Assembly (NCBI GenBank): GCA_002352185.1
Contig: DEHY01000179.1
Coordinates: 1 to 5,448, forward strand
DNA length: 5,448 bases
Source of the DNA: Competibacteraceae bacterium UBA2788
GTDB taxonomy: Bacteria > Pseudomonadota > Gammaproteobacteria > Competibacterales > Competibacteraceae
Direction: 5' to 3'
Under the pieces are notes generated by a model. The model was not told the DNA's origin. It saw only the letters and a list, made by a program, of their open reading frames with translations, and made no database searches. Made by a program: the position numbers and the translations under genes. Below, piece after piece: positions 1-5,448 of the stretch; the first letter of the stretch is position 1, and each line of letters starts with the position of its first letter.

Positions 1-55
1 GATGCGCTGTGGGAGCGGGCGAAATGTGAATAAAAGAGTCCCGCTCCAACGCATC
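1..55. repeat. Imperfect inverted repeat (possible terminator hairpin or REP-like element)
   Basis: Two arms pair in two perfect blocks: GATGCG (1-6) with CGCATC (50-55), and GGAGCGGG (12-19) with CCCGCTCC (40-47). They are separated by an unequal internal loop (5 bases against 2) and a 20-base apical loop (20-39) that is AT-rich. On the minus strand it follows the last gene and covers most of that gene's stop codon (54-56), as expected for a 3'-end structure. No U-tract can be judged because it would lie beyond the left edge. The GGGAGCGGGC arm also resembles repetitive extragenic palindromes of other gammaproteobacteria, so a dispersed repeat is an alternative reading. Confidence 0.6.
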
Positions 56-299
56 AATCGCCGCCAACGTTAATATCAAATGCCAACAGTCCGCGTTCCG
101 TTTCACTCAGCACGACCAGCAAACCGGCGCGCTGGCGTTGCAACCAGGCCAGTCGTTCGTGATGATCAGCAAATTCGTCGGTGTCGGTTTCGGCGAAGCC
201 GCGCAGCATCTCGACCAGCGCGTCGGTGGCCTCTTCAAGTTCTTCCAGATCATCCAGCAGCGCCCGCTGCTGGGTCTGCAATTCGTGGAATGTCGCCAT
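54..299 (-). CDS. Small acidic coiled-coil-like hypothetical protein (81 aa)
   Basis: I do not recognise this protein. It starts MATFHELQTQ and is rich in Glu, Asp, Leu and Gln. Residues ~4-35 and ~43-70 have heptad-like hydrophobic spacing broken by an acidic stretch around ETDTDEFADHHE, suggesting two helices forming a hairpin or coiled coil. There is no signal peptide, membrane segment or Cys/His metal site, so it is probably cytoplasmic. Two ATGs are adjacent (302 and 299); the second is preferred because the GGGAG at 306-310 is 6 bases from it and only 3 from the first. The gene begins 37 bases after the F-domain protein stop on the same strand, so co-transcription is likely. It ends inside an inverted repeat. 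A partner or regulator of the upstream membrane protein is possible but is only a guess from context. Confidence 0.7.
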   Translation of the reverse strand: MATFHELQTQQRALLDDLEELEEATDALVEMLRGFAETDTDEFADHHERLAWLQRQRAGLLVVLSETERGLLAFDINVGGD

Positions 300-305
300 C
301 ATTTT

Positions 306-310
306 CTCCC
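306..310 (-). promoter_or_regulatory. Shine-Dalgarno sequence deciding the start of the small acidic gene
   Basis: GGGAG on the minus strand lies 6 bases before the ATG at 299 and 3 bases before the ATG at 302. Usual spacing favours the ATG at 299, giving 81 rather than 82 residues. Confidence 0.55.
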
Positions 311-336
311 GATAAACCGGATTAGACTGGAACGAG

Positions 337-1302
337 CTACGGCATCGGCAAGCTCCGATACCCGCTTATGATTCCTGCGACCATGAATACTGCCACCGCT
401 GCGTACAGCAATCGGGGTATCCATTCCGCCAGCGTATCCCATTGCAGTTCGAGTTGGGCGTCCCACTGACGCAACTGATGGCGGATCACCTGGTCCAGCC
501 GCCCCGCCGCCTCGCCGCTGGCGAACAGCGCTACTGCGCTGGCATCGTCCACCACACCATAGCGCCCCAGGGTTTCGGCCACTGCCGACCGATCGGCGGC
601 GAGCGCCGCTGCCGCTGCTGCGAACCGGGCGCGCAACAGCGGGTCGGCGACGCTCCGCCCGGCCAGCGGCAACGCTTCCAGAATGGGAACGCCGGATTCC
701 AGCAGCAGCAACAGGCTGAACGCGCCATCGCGCCGCTGTTGCCGGGCCAGCAGACCGCCGAGCACCGGTATCGCCAGCAGCAGTCGCGCCCAAGTCGCGC
801 CGGATTCGCGGGCCAGTTGCTGGCGATAGGCGAGCGCCAGCCCGCGCAGACCGCCGTACAACGCCAGCGGCGGACCGATGGCCCGGAGCAGATAGCCGCC
901 CGGCCCGATAGCGCCTTGGATCAACGCGGGCAGAGGCGCAACGAACGCGGCCAGCGCCAGCATGATCAGCGGAAAGGCCAGTCGCGTCTTCATCCGTCTG
1001 AACAGCCGGTCACGGCTGGCGTAATGCTCGCTCAGGCGTTGATACAGGGCTTCGAGTCGCCCGCTCATAGCCGCCGCCCGCACCAGTCGCGTTTCCCACG
1101 GCAGCAGCACACCGCTGTTTTGCCCCGCTTGCGCCAAATCCATGCCCTTCGCGAGAGCCGCAGCGGTTTGCGCCAGGGATTGCCGCACGTCGGGCGGAAA
1201 ATCGCGCCCGATCATGGCAAAGGCTTGCGCCGGCGCAATGCCTGCGTGTTCCAGCGTCGCCAGTTGCGCGAACAGTTGGGATCGTTGGTGGGCGGTCAGC
1301 AT
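337..1302 (-). CDS. Type II secretion system F-domain (GspF/PilC-like) inner-membrane protein, short form
   Basis: The 321-residue product has the two tandem T2SF repeats of the GspF/PilC platform family, which in type II secretion and type IV pilus machines sits in the inner membrane and works with the assembly ATPase. Repeat 1 (~8-125) shows FAQLATLEHAGIAPAQAF and an SGRLEALYQRLSEHY segment. Repeat 2 (~185-300) shows LLLLLESGVPILEALPLAG and ASGEAAGRLDQVI. Membrane segments are visible at ~107-128 and ~135-155 (LAFPLIMLALAAFVAPLPAL and GYLLRAIGPPLALYGGL) and at the C-terminus (~295-314, RLLYAAVAVFMVAGIISGY), the usual pattern. Typical GspF/PilC proteins have about 400 residues; this one lacks most of the cytoplasmic N-terminal segment before repeat 1. 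No secretion ATPase or pilin gene is adjacent, so its machine cannot be identified. The ATG at 1302 has a poor ribosome binding site and overlaps a mini-ORF, so translational coupling is possible. Confidence 0.85.
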   Translation of the reverse strand: MLTAHQRSQLFAQLATLEHAGIAPAQAFAMIGRDFPPDVRQSLAQTAAALAKGMDLAQAGQNSGVLLPWETRLVRAAAMSGRLEALYQRLSEHYASRDRLFRRMKTRLAFPLIMLALAAFVAPLPALIQGAIGPGGYLLRAIGPPLALYGGLRGLALAYRQQLARESGATWARLLLAIPVLGGLLARQQRRDGAFSLLLLLESGVPILEALPLAGRSVADPLLRARFAAAAAALAADRSAVAETLGRYGVVDDASAVALFASGEAAGRLDQVIRHQLRQWDAQLELQWDTLAEWIPRLLYAAVAVFMVAGIISGYRSLPMP

Positions 1303-1331
1303 GACAATGGTGATTTCAACAGGCTCAACAT
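1296..1331 (-). other. 11-codon mini-ORF overlapping the start of the F-domain gene
   Basis: Reads MLSLLKSPLSC then TGA. Its ATG shares bases with the stop of the preceding mini-ORF (TGATG), and its own end overlaps the F-domain gene's ATG at 1302 by 7 bases. It resembles no protein I know and is too short to judge as coding. It is listed because its position could pass ribosomes on to a start with no clear Shine-Dalgarno sequence. Chance is a real alternative. Confidence 0.2.
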
Positions 1332-1366
1332 CAATGCGCCAGCCGGTTTTTGTTGTTTAACTTCAT
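1331..1366 (-). other. 11-codon mini-ORF with strong ribosome binding site (possible leader peptide)
   Basis: Reads MKLNNKNRLAH then TGA. GAGGA at 1374-1378 overlaps the alaA stop codon and is 7 bases from this ATG, the best ribosome binding site in the alaA/F-domain gap. The stop overlaps the next mini-ORF's ATG. It could be a coupling leader. Alternatively it could be the true N-terminus of the F-domain protein thrown out of frame: the F-domain frame is open without a start from 1356 to 1303, and removing one base near 1333 would join MKLNNKNRLAH to it. Confidence 0.3.
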
Positions 1367-1376
1367 CTGGTTTTCC

Positions 1377-2603
1377 TCACGCACTATGACGGGCATGGTA
1401 GCGCTCCAGAAAGCGGGCGAGACGACTGATGGCGTCGGTGAGGTCGTCTTCATGGGGCAGAAAGACGATCCGCAGATGGTCGGGCTGGGGCCAATTGAAG
1501 CCGCTGCCCTGCACCAGCAACACCTTCTCCTCCAGCAGCAGATCGAGTACAAACTGCTGATCGTCGGCGATGGGATAGTACTTGGGGTCGAGCCGTGGAA
1601 AAAGGTACAGGGCCGCTTGTGGTTTGACGCAACTGACGCCGGGGATCGCCGTGATGAGATCGAAGGCAAGATCGCGTTGTTTGCCCAGACGGCCCGTGGG
1701 CAGCACCAGATCATCAATGCTCTGGTAGCCGCCGAGCGCAGTCTGGATGGCGTATTGCGCCGGGACGTTGGCGCAAAGTCGCATTGAAGCCAGGATATTC
1801 AGGCCCTCAATGTAGTCCTGCGCGTGCATCTTTTCGCCCGATACCACCACCCAGCCGGCGCGATAGCCACAAGCCCGGTAGTTTTTCGACAACCCGTTAA
1901 AGGTCAGGCACAAAATATCATCGGTTAGGGATGCTATTGATGTGTGGCGGGCGCCGTCGTATAGCACCCGGTCATAAATCTCGTCTGCGTAGACGATGAG
2001 CTGATGCTGGCGGGCAATCTCTACGAGAGCCTTCAACAAATCGGTCGGATACAGCGCGCCAGTCGGGTTATTCGGGTTGATAACAACAATCGCCCGGGTG
2101 TTTGGCGTAATCTTGCTGCGCAGATCATCCAGATCGGGCTGCCATCCTGACGACTCATCACAGCGGTAATGGCGCGGCGCCCCGCCCGACAGACTGACCG
2201 CCGCAGTCCATAGCGGATAGTCCGGGGCTGGAATCAGCACCTCGTCGCCGTTGTTCAGGAGGGCTTGCAGCGTCATCATGATCAGCTCGGAGACTCCGTT
2301 GCCGATGATGATGTCCTCGATCTGCACCCCACGAATTTGCTTCTGCTGGGTGTAGTGCATCACCGCCTTGCGGGCGGCAAACAGTCCCTTTGAATCGCAG
2401 TAGCCGGAGGCGTCCGGCAGATTGTGGATGACATCCTGCACCAGTTCATCCGGCGCCAGGAAGCCAAAGGGCGCCGGGTTGCCAATATTAAGCTTGGTGA
2501 TACGTTGTCCTTCTTCTTCCATTTGGCGCGCACGCGCCAGCACGGGTCCACGAATGTCGTAGCAGACATGGGCCAACTTGGCGGACTTTAGAATGGGTTG
2601 CAT
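1377..2603 (-). CDS. alaA: Alanine-synthesising aminotransferase AlaA (glutamate-pyruvate transaminase)
   Basis: This 408-residue fold type I, PLP-dependent class I/II aminotransferase matches enteric AlaA (405 aa) over its whole length, from SAKLAHVCYDIRGPVL to the C-terminus. AlaA makes alanine from pyruvate with glutamate as amino donor, in the cytoplasm, as a dimer. Visible family residues: KLNIGNPAPFGF (37-48), GNGVSELI (101-108), PAPDYPLWTAAVSL (125-138), NPNNPTG (176-182), ADEIYD (206-211), PLP-binding Lys240 in NGLSKNYR, MRLCANVPAQYAIQTALGGY (274-293) and substrate-carboxylate Arg378 in DHLRIV. The start at 2603 is chosen because homology begins at MQPILKSAKL and GAGGA lies 10 bases upstream; the frame stays open to 2750, but those 49 residues have no AlaA counterpart and overlap the nuclease gene. 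It follows the damaged nuclease gene by 113 bases, with no clear promoter or terminator. No defect is visible. Confidence 0.95.
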   Translation of the reverse strand: MQPILKSAKLAHVCYDIRGPVLARARQMEEEGQRITKLNIGNPAPFGFLAPDELVQDVIHNLPDASGYCDSKGLFAARKAVMHYTQQKQIRGVQIEDIIIGNGVSELIMMTLQALLNNGDEVLIPAPDYPLWTAAVSLSGGAPRHYRCDESSGWQPDLDDLRSKITPNTRAIVVINPNNPTGALYPTDLLKALVEIARQHQLIVYADEIYDRVLYDGARHTSIASLTDDILCLTFNGLSKNYRACGYRAGWVVVSGEKMHAQDYIEGLNILASMRLCANVPAQYAIQTALGGYQSIDDLVLPTGRLGKQRDLAFDLITAIPGVSCVKPQAALYLFPRLDPKYYPIADDQQFVLDLLLEEKVLLVQGSGFNWPQPDHLRIVFLPHEDDLTDAISRLARFLERYHARHSA

Positions 2604-2613
2604 CGCATTTTCA

Positions 2614-2618
2614 TCCTC
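2614..2618 (-). promoter_or_regulatory. Shine-Dalgarno sequence of alaA
   Basis: GAGGA on the minus strand is 10 bases upstream of the ATG at 2603. It supports this start over upstream in-frame starts, although the spacing is slightly long. Confidence 0.5.
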
Positions 2619-2716
2619 AATGACGTTAATCCATAAACCCGGATCAGGGGTAGGTCGTGACGGGTGTGGCGAGGCTGGTTTGATTCGTGGTTGATGCCCG
2701 GACTGCCGCCAAAAGC

Positions 2717-3001
2717 TCAGGAATCGCCGCTTTCCGGTTTTGCCAGCCATGCCTTCAAATCATCCGGGGTCTGAAAATCCAGCAGCGCCTCTGCCAGCGC
2801 CTCGGCTTGCGCCAGCGGCAACCGCTGAATGTGCGCTACTTGAGCGGCGTCCAGTACGCCAAAACGTCGTCGCAATAGCCGTAATATCAGCGACACGCTT
2901 TCTTCCTGCCGACCTTCCTGCCGGCCTTCCTGAATGCCTTCAGCAAACACTTCCCGATAAAACCGGGTTTGTTTTAAATCCACATCCACCAAGTTCAACA
3001 T
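2717..3001 (-). CDS. Possible internal start product: C-terminal part of the Rpn-like protein (94 aa)
   Basis: The ATG at 3001 is in frame with the nuclease gene and preceded by GAGGAG (3011-3016) at 9 bases, a strong and well-placed site. The product begins MLNLVDVDLKQTRFYREVFA, carries the EG-repeat linker and ends with the DUF4351-like helical region. In enteric Rpn genes, small C-terminal proteins made from an internal start have been described as inhibitors of the full-length nuclease, so this one is a candidate antitoxin-like product. The GAGGAG encodes Glu-Glu in a family-conserved REEIxxM segment, so it may be a by-product of the protein sequence. Expression is not shown. Confidence 0.35.
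   Translation of the reverse strand: MLNLVDVDLKQTRFYREVFAEGIQEGRQEGRQEESVSLILRLLRRRFGVLDAAQVAHIQRLPLAQAEALAEALLDFQTPDDLKAWLAKPESGDS
2903..2938 (-). repeat. Three tandem 12-base units encoding a Glu/Gly-rich linker
   Basis: On the minus strand three 12-base units follow each other: GGCATTCAGGAA, GGCCGGCAGGAA and GGTCGGCAGGAA. They encode GIQE-GRQE-GRQE within the nuclease gene. Such EG-repeat linkers before the C-terminal domain are common in Rpn/DUF4351 proteins and vary in unit number, as expected from slippage. Confidence 0.8.
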
Positions 3002-3010
3002 CTTGCGAAT

Positions 3011-3016
3011 CTCCTC
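3011..3016 (-). promoter_or_regulatory. Internal Shine-Dalgarno sequence in the Rpn-like gene
   Basis: GAGGAG lies 9 bases upstream of the in-frame ATG at 3001. It also encodes Glu-Glu of SREEIRKM. It is the strongest ribosome binding site seen downstream of the internal TAA. Confidence 0.4.
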
Positions 3017-3597
3017 ACGACTCAGTTTGGGGAGCCGGTACACCAGCAAGGTTTCCACCAAATCCACCAGATCCACCCATGCCGCCGTTCCCCGTTGATT
3101 GGGCGTCGCCGGTTGCACCAGCGCTTGCGCCTGCGTAACCGCCTGCGCCGGTTCTCCAATCAGCAGTTACAGCAACCGTAATCCCAGGCTGGACGGCGCC
3201 GGCTGACGGAAATCTTCCAGATACACTCGCCGCACCTGCGGGCTGGCCAGCAGCGCTGCGTAATGCGGGCCGACTTCCCGTTCTACGCGACGTTCTGGAT
3301 AGATCACCACAGCCTGCCACGGATGCGCGGGCGGATGCTGATACAGATACAGAAAAATCTCCGCAAAAAAGCGGCGATAGAAGCGATCATCGGGTTGATA
3401 CTGCACTTCGACAAACACGACAGGCCGGTCTGTCGCATGGGCTGGCGGCATCAACACGCCATCCAGACGAAATGCGGTTTGCTTAATCTCCTCCGACCGG
3501 AACCGATAGCCGGCCATGTCCGGCGTCGGCCATCCCGCCAGTTCAAACACCAGTTCCGGCAAGCGTTGGAAGAGCCGGTAAAATACGCTGTCCGTTT

Positions 3598-5448
3598 TCA
3601 GGTTGAAAATCCTCTGAATGAGCCAATTAGCGCCTTTAACCGGCGCAATTCCGCCAGCGCCTGTTGCGGGGTGAGCGTGTCGGGGTTGAGTTCGGCCAGC
3701 GCAGTGACGAGGGGATGCGCGGCGTCACCAAACAGCGATAACTGCGGCGTCGCTGGCAATGACCGTCCCGGCAGTTCCCGCCGCAACATCTGCCGCTCCA
3801 GCAGGCGCAACCGCTGGCGGGCCTGCTGGATTACGACGGGCGGCACTCCGGCCAGCGCCGCCACCTGCAAACCGTAGCTGCGATCCGCCGGCCCGTCCTG
3901 GACCCGGTGCATAAAGACAATCGAATCGCCATGCTCCACTGCGTCAAGATGAACATTGGCGATGCCGGATTGCTCGTCCGGCAATCGGGTCAGCTCGAAA
4001 TAATGGGTGGCGAACAGGGTGAAAGCGCGCACCGTGCCGGCCAAATGCGCCGCGCACGCCCAAGCCAGCGCCAGGCCGTCAAAGGTGCTGGTGCCGCGCC
4101 CGATCTCGTCAATCAGCACCAGGCTGTGCGGGGTGGCGTTATGCAGAATGTTGGCGGCCTCGCTCATTTCGACCATGAAGGTCGAGCGCCCGGACGCCAG
4201 ATCATCGGACGCGCCGATGCGGGTGAAAATGCGATCCATCGGGCCGATGATCGCCCGTTCCGCCGGCACGAAGCTGCCCAGATGCGCCAGCAGCACGATC
4301 AGCGCAGTCTGGCGCATATAGGTGGATTTGCCGCCCAGATTCGGGCCGGTCACAATCAGCATTCGCCGTTGATCCGGTTCCAGCCGCAGATCATTGGGCA
4401 CGAACGGCTCGTCCAGCACCTGTTCAACCACCGGATGACGACCCGCTTCAATCACAATGCCCGGCGTTTCCACCAGTTCCGGCGGATTCCAGCGCAATGC
4501 GGCGGCGCGCTCGGCCAGCGTGCTTAACACATCCAGTTCCGCCAGCACGGCGGCGCTGGCCTGAAGCGCGGGCAACCGGGCGATCAATTGTTCCAGCAGC
4601 GCATCGTAGAGAACTTTTTCCCGCGCCAGCGCCTGTTCCTGAGCGCGCAGCGCCTTATGCTCAAATTCCTGCAATTCCGGGATGATGTAGCGTTCCGCGC
4701 CCTTGAGGGTCTGGCGGCGCAGATAATCGGCGGGCGCCGCCTGCGACTGGGCGCGGCTGATTTCGATGTAGTAGCCATGCACCCGGTTGAAGCCGACCTT
4801 GAGATTGGCGATGCCGGTGCGCTGGCGCTCCCGCGCTTCCAGTTCCACCAGATATTGATCGGCGTGTTCGCTCAGGTTCCGCAGCTCGTCGAGTTCAGTA
4901 TCGTAGCCGGCGGCGATGACCCCGCCATCGCGCAAGGTCTGCGGCGGGTTGGTAATAATCGCCCGATGCAACAGCGCGCAGATTTCAGGATGAGTTCCAG
5001 CGCGACGGGCGAGATCCTGCAACAATCGCGCTGTCAGCAGGCCGAGGAACTGCTGTACGCCGGGCAGGCGGGCGAGAGCGTCGGCCAGAGCGATCAAATC
5101 GCGTGGGCGGGCTGATTTCAGCGCCACCCGCGCCAGAATCCGCTCCACATCGCCCGCGCCGCGCAACAGTCCGCGCAGGTATTCATAGCCGCCGTTATTA
5201 TCCAGCAAGTGCCGCAGGCTGTCCTGGCGCTGGCCGAGGATGGCGCGGTCGCGCAAGGGCCGATGAGTCCAGCGCCGCAACAATCGCCCGCCCATCGGCG
5301 TCACGCAGCGGTCGAGAATGCCGATCAGGGTATGTTCATGCCGCCCGCTCAGGCTGTGTTCCAGTTCCAGATTGCGCCGACTGGCGGCGTCCAGAATCAC
5401 GCTGTCCTCGTGGCGCTCGACCCGGATGTGGGTCAGATGCGGCAGGGC
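3598..5448 (-). CDS. mutS: DNA mismatch repair ATPase MutS (partial, N-terminus beyond right edge)
   Basis: MutS binds mismatches as a clamp and recruits MutL in post-replicative repair. The window holds 616 codons of an expected ~850-860; the open frame runs off the edge, so the mismatch-recognition domain with its Phe-x-Glu motif is not seen. Counting from the edge, the core/lever region starts with [20 protein letters not shown], then the clamp (~150-290, with [15 protein letters not shown]), and the ATPase domain: Walker [10 protein letters not shown] (4321-4347), [18 protein letters not shown], Walker [13 protein letters not shown] (4087-4122) and [16 protein letters not shown] (3730-3744) is a good sliding-clamp motif, followed by the C-terminal tetramerisation helix [17 protein letters not shown]. 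The last eight or so residues (IGSFRGFST) extend beyond the usual end. The TGA stop overlaps the first codon of the nuclease gene. No defect is visible. Confidence 0.97.
   Translation of the reverse strand, partial: ALPHLTHIRVERHEDSVILDAASRRNLELEHSLSGRHEHTLIGILDRCVTPMGGRLLRRWTHRPLRDRAILGQRQDSLRHLLDNNGGYEYLRGLLRGAGDVERILARVALKSARPRDLIALADALARLPGVQQFLGLLTARLLQDLARRAGTHPEICALLHRAIITNPPQTLRDGGVIAAGYDTELDELRNLSEHADQYLVELEARERQRTGIANLKVGFNRVHGYYIEISRAQSQAAPADYLRRQTLKGAERYIIPELQEFEHKALRAQEQALAREKVLYDALLEQLIARLPALQASAAVLAELDVLSTLAERAAALRWNPPELVETPGIVIEAGRHPVVEQVLDEPFVPNDLRLEPDQRRMLIVTGPNLGGKSTYMRQTALIVLLAHLGSFVPAERAIIGPMDRIFTRIGASDDLASGRSTFMVEMSEAANILHNATPHSLVLIDEIGRGTSTFDGLALAWACAAHLAGTVRAFTLFATHYFELTRLPDEQSGIANVHLDAVEHGDSIVFMHRVQDGPADRSYGLQVAALAGVPPVVIQQARQRLRLLERQMLRRELPGRSLPATPQLSLFGDAAHPLVTALAELNPDTLTPQQALAELRRLKALIGSFRGFST
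3610..3615 (-). promoter_or_regulatory. Shine-Dalgarno sequence of the Rpn-like gene, inside the mutS 3' end
   Basis: AGAGGA on the minus strand lies 8 bases before the CTG at 3601, which stands where the family has ATG. Good spacing supports 3601 as the ancestral, and perhaps still used, start. No in-frame ATG is seen nearby upstream. Confidence 0.55.

Larger units (their letters stand above)
2717..3601 (-). pseudogene. Rpn-family recombination-promoting nuclease (DUF2887 + DUF4351), start changed to CTG and split by an in-frame TAA
   Basis: Read through its stop, this frame gives a 294-codon protein of normal Rpn/DUF2887 length. Rpn proteins are PD-(D/E)xK DNA nucleases with transposase-like ancestry, linked to recombination and phage defence. 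Residues 1-25 read [20 protein letters not shown] onward, matching the family opening MKTDSxFYRLF, but with CTG for the first Met. The nuclease core shows FRSEEIKQ (34-41), Asp47 in FRLDG, and Glu65-x-Gln67 in VFVEVQYQPD, with Gln in the usual Lys position, as often seen in this family. YRRFFAEIFLYLYQ (75-88) follows. Codon 145 (3167-3169) is TAA, in the conserved stretch GLRLL-stop-LLIGEP. The same frame then continues with the helical part, EG-rich repeats (~221-233) and a DUF4351-like C-terminus (~234-287). CTG overlaps the mutS stop as CTGA. Two lesions suggest decay, but the 144-residue front part keeps the whole nuclease domain and may still act. An annotation program may split it at the stop. 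Confidence 0.85.

Noticed and set aside
299..793. Minus-strand 164-codon frame inside the F-domain gene
   Set aside because: The composition is Arg/Gly/Ala-rich without recognisable motifs and the frame lies within a gene that shows clear T2SF repeats in another frame.
442..1389. Long plus-strand open frame opposite the F-domain gene
   Set aside because: It is Arg/Gln/His-rich antisense of a well-supported gene, with no domain or ribosome binding site; typical of GC-rich shadow frames.
2604..2716. Promoter or terminator in the gap before alaA
   Set aside because: I found no pair of -35/-10-like boxes with acceptable spacing (TTTATGGAT near 2640 is weak and has no partner) and no hairpin followed by a T-run.
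2604..2750. Upstream extension of the alaA frame by 49 residues
   Set aside because: The extension has no counterpart in AlaA proteins, overlaps the end of the nuclease gene, and the ATG at 2603 has a Shine-Dalgarno sequence and begins exactly where homology starts.
3118..3169. Frameshift between the two halves of the nuclease gene
   Set aside because: The two halves are in the same phase; the only break is the TAA at 3167-3169, so a nonsense change explains it without an indel.
3907..5115. Several plus-strand open frames opposite mutS
   Set aside because: They mirror the conserved MutS ATPase and clamp coding sequence and show no features of their own.
1..5448. tRNA, rRNA, CRISPR array or insertion sequence with terminal repeats
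   Set aside because: No cloverleaf-like segment, regular spaced repeats, or inverted ends flanking a transposase gene were seen. The nuclease gene is transposase-related in family only and has no visible terminal repeats.

Overview
This window reads as chromosomal DNA from a fairly GC-rich gammaproteobacterium. The main evidence is the alanine aminotransferase, which matches what I recall of enteric AlaA almost end to end, and the MutS, which follows the enterobacterial MutS closely, including the beta-clamp motif and C-terminal helix. I cannot name a genus. Intact and decaying Rpn/DUF2887-type nuclease genes are common in some environmental gammaproteobacteria, so that kind of genome fits, but this is inference.

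Every supported gene is on the minus strand, so transcription runs from right to left. In order of transcription: mutS (enters from the right edge, N-terminus missing, stops at 3598); an Rpn-family recombination-promoting nuclease/DUF2887-DUF4351 gene (2717..3601), overlapping the mutS stop and damaged; alaA (1377..2603); a solitary, short type II secretion F-domain (GspF/PilC-like) membrane protein (337..1302); and a small acidic, probably coiled-coil protein of unknown function (54..299). A 55-base imperfect inverted repeat at the left edge overlaps the stop codon of the last gene and may end the transcription unit or be a REP-like element. Gaps are short (34 to 113 bases) and I see no convincing internal promoter or terminator, so a single long transcript is possible.

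The housekeeping genes (mutS, alaA) do not work together in an obvious way. The most interesting part is the Rpn-like gene between them. Its expected ATG is a CTG, sitting in a CTGA overlap with the mutS stop and preceded by a well-spaced Shine-Dalgarno sequence. Its frame is broken once, by an in-frame TAA at codon 145, just after the nuclease domain. The remaining C-terminal half stays open and contains an ATG at 3001 with a strong, well-spaced GAGGAG upstream. That layout (nuclease part, stop, separately startable C-terminal part) resembles the gene-within-gene arrangement known for enteric Rpn proteins, whose small C-terminal product inhibits the nuclease. It may equally be a recent pseudogene. 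A second small puzzle is a pair of 11-codon overlapping ORFs between alaA and the F-domain gene, the first with the best ribosome binding site in that gap.
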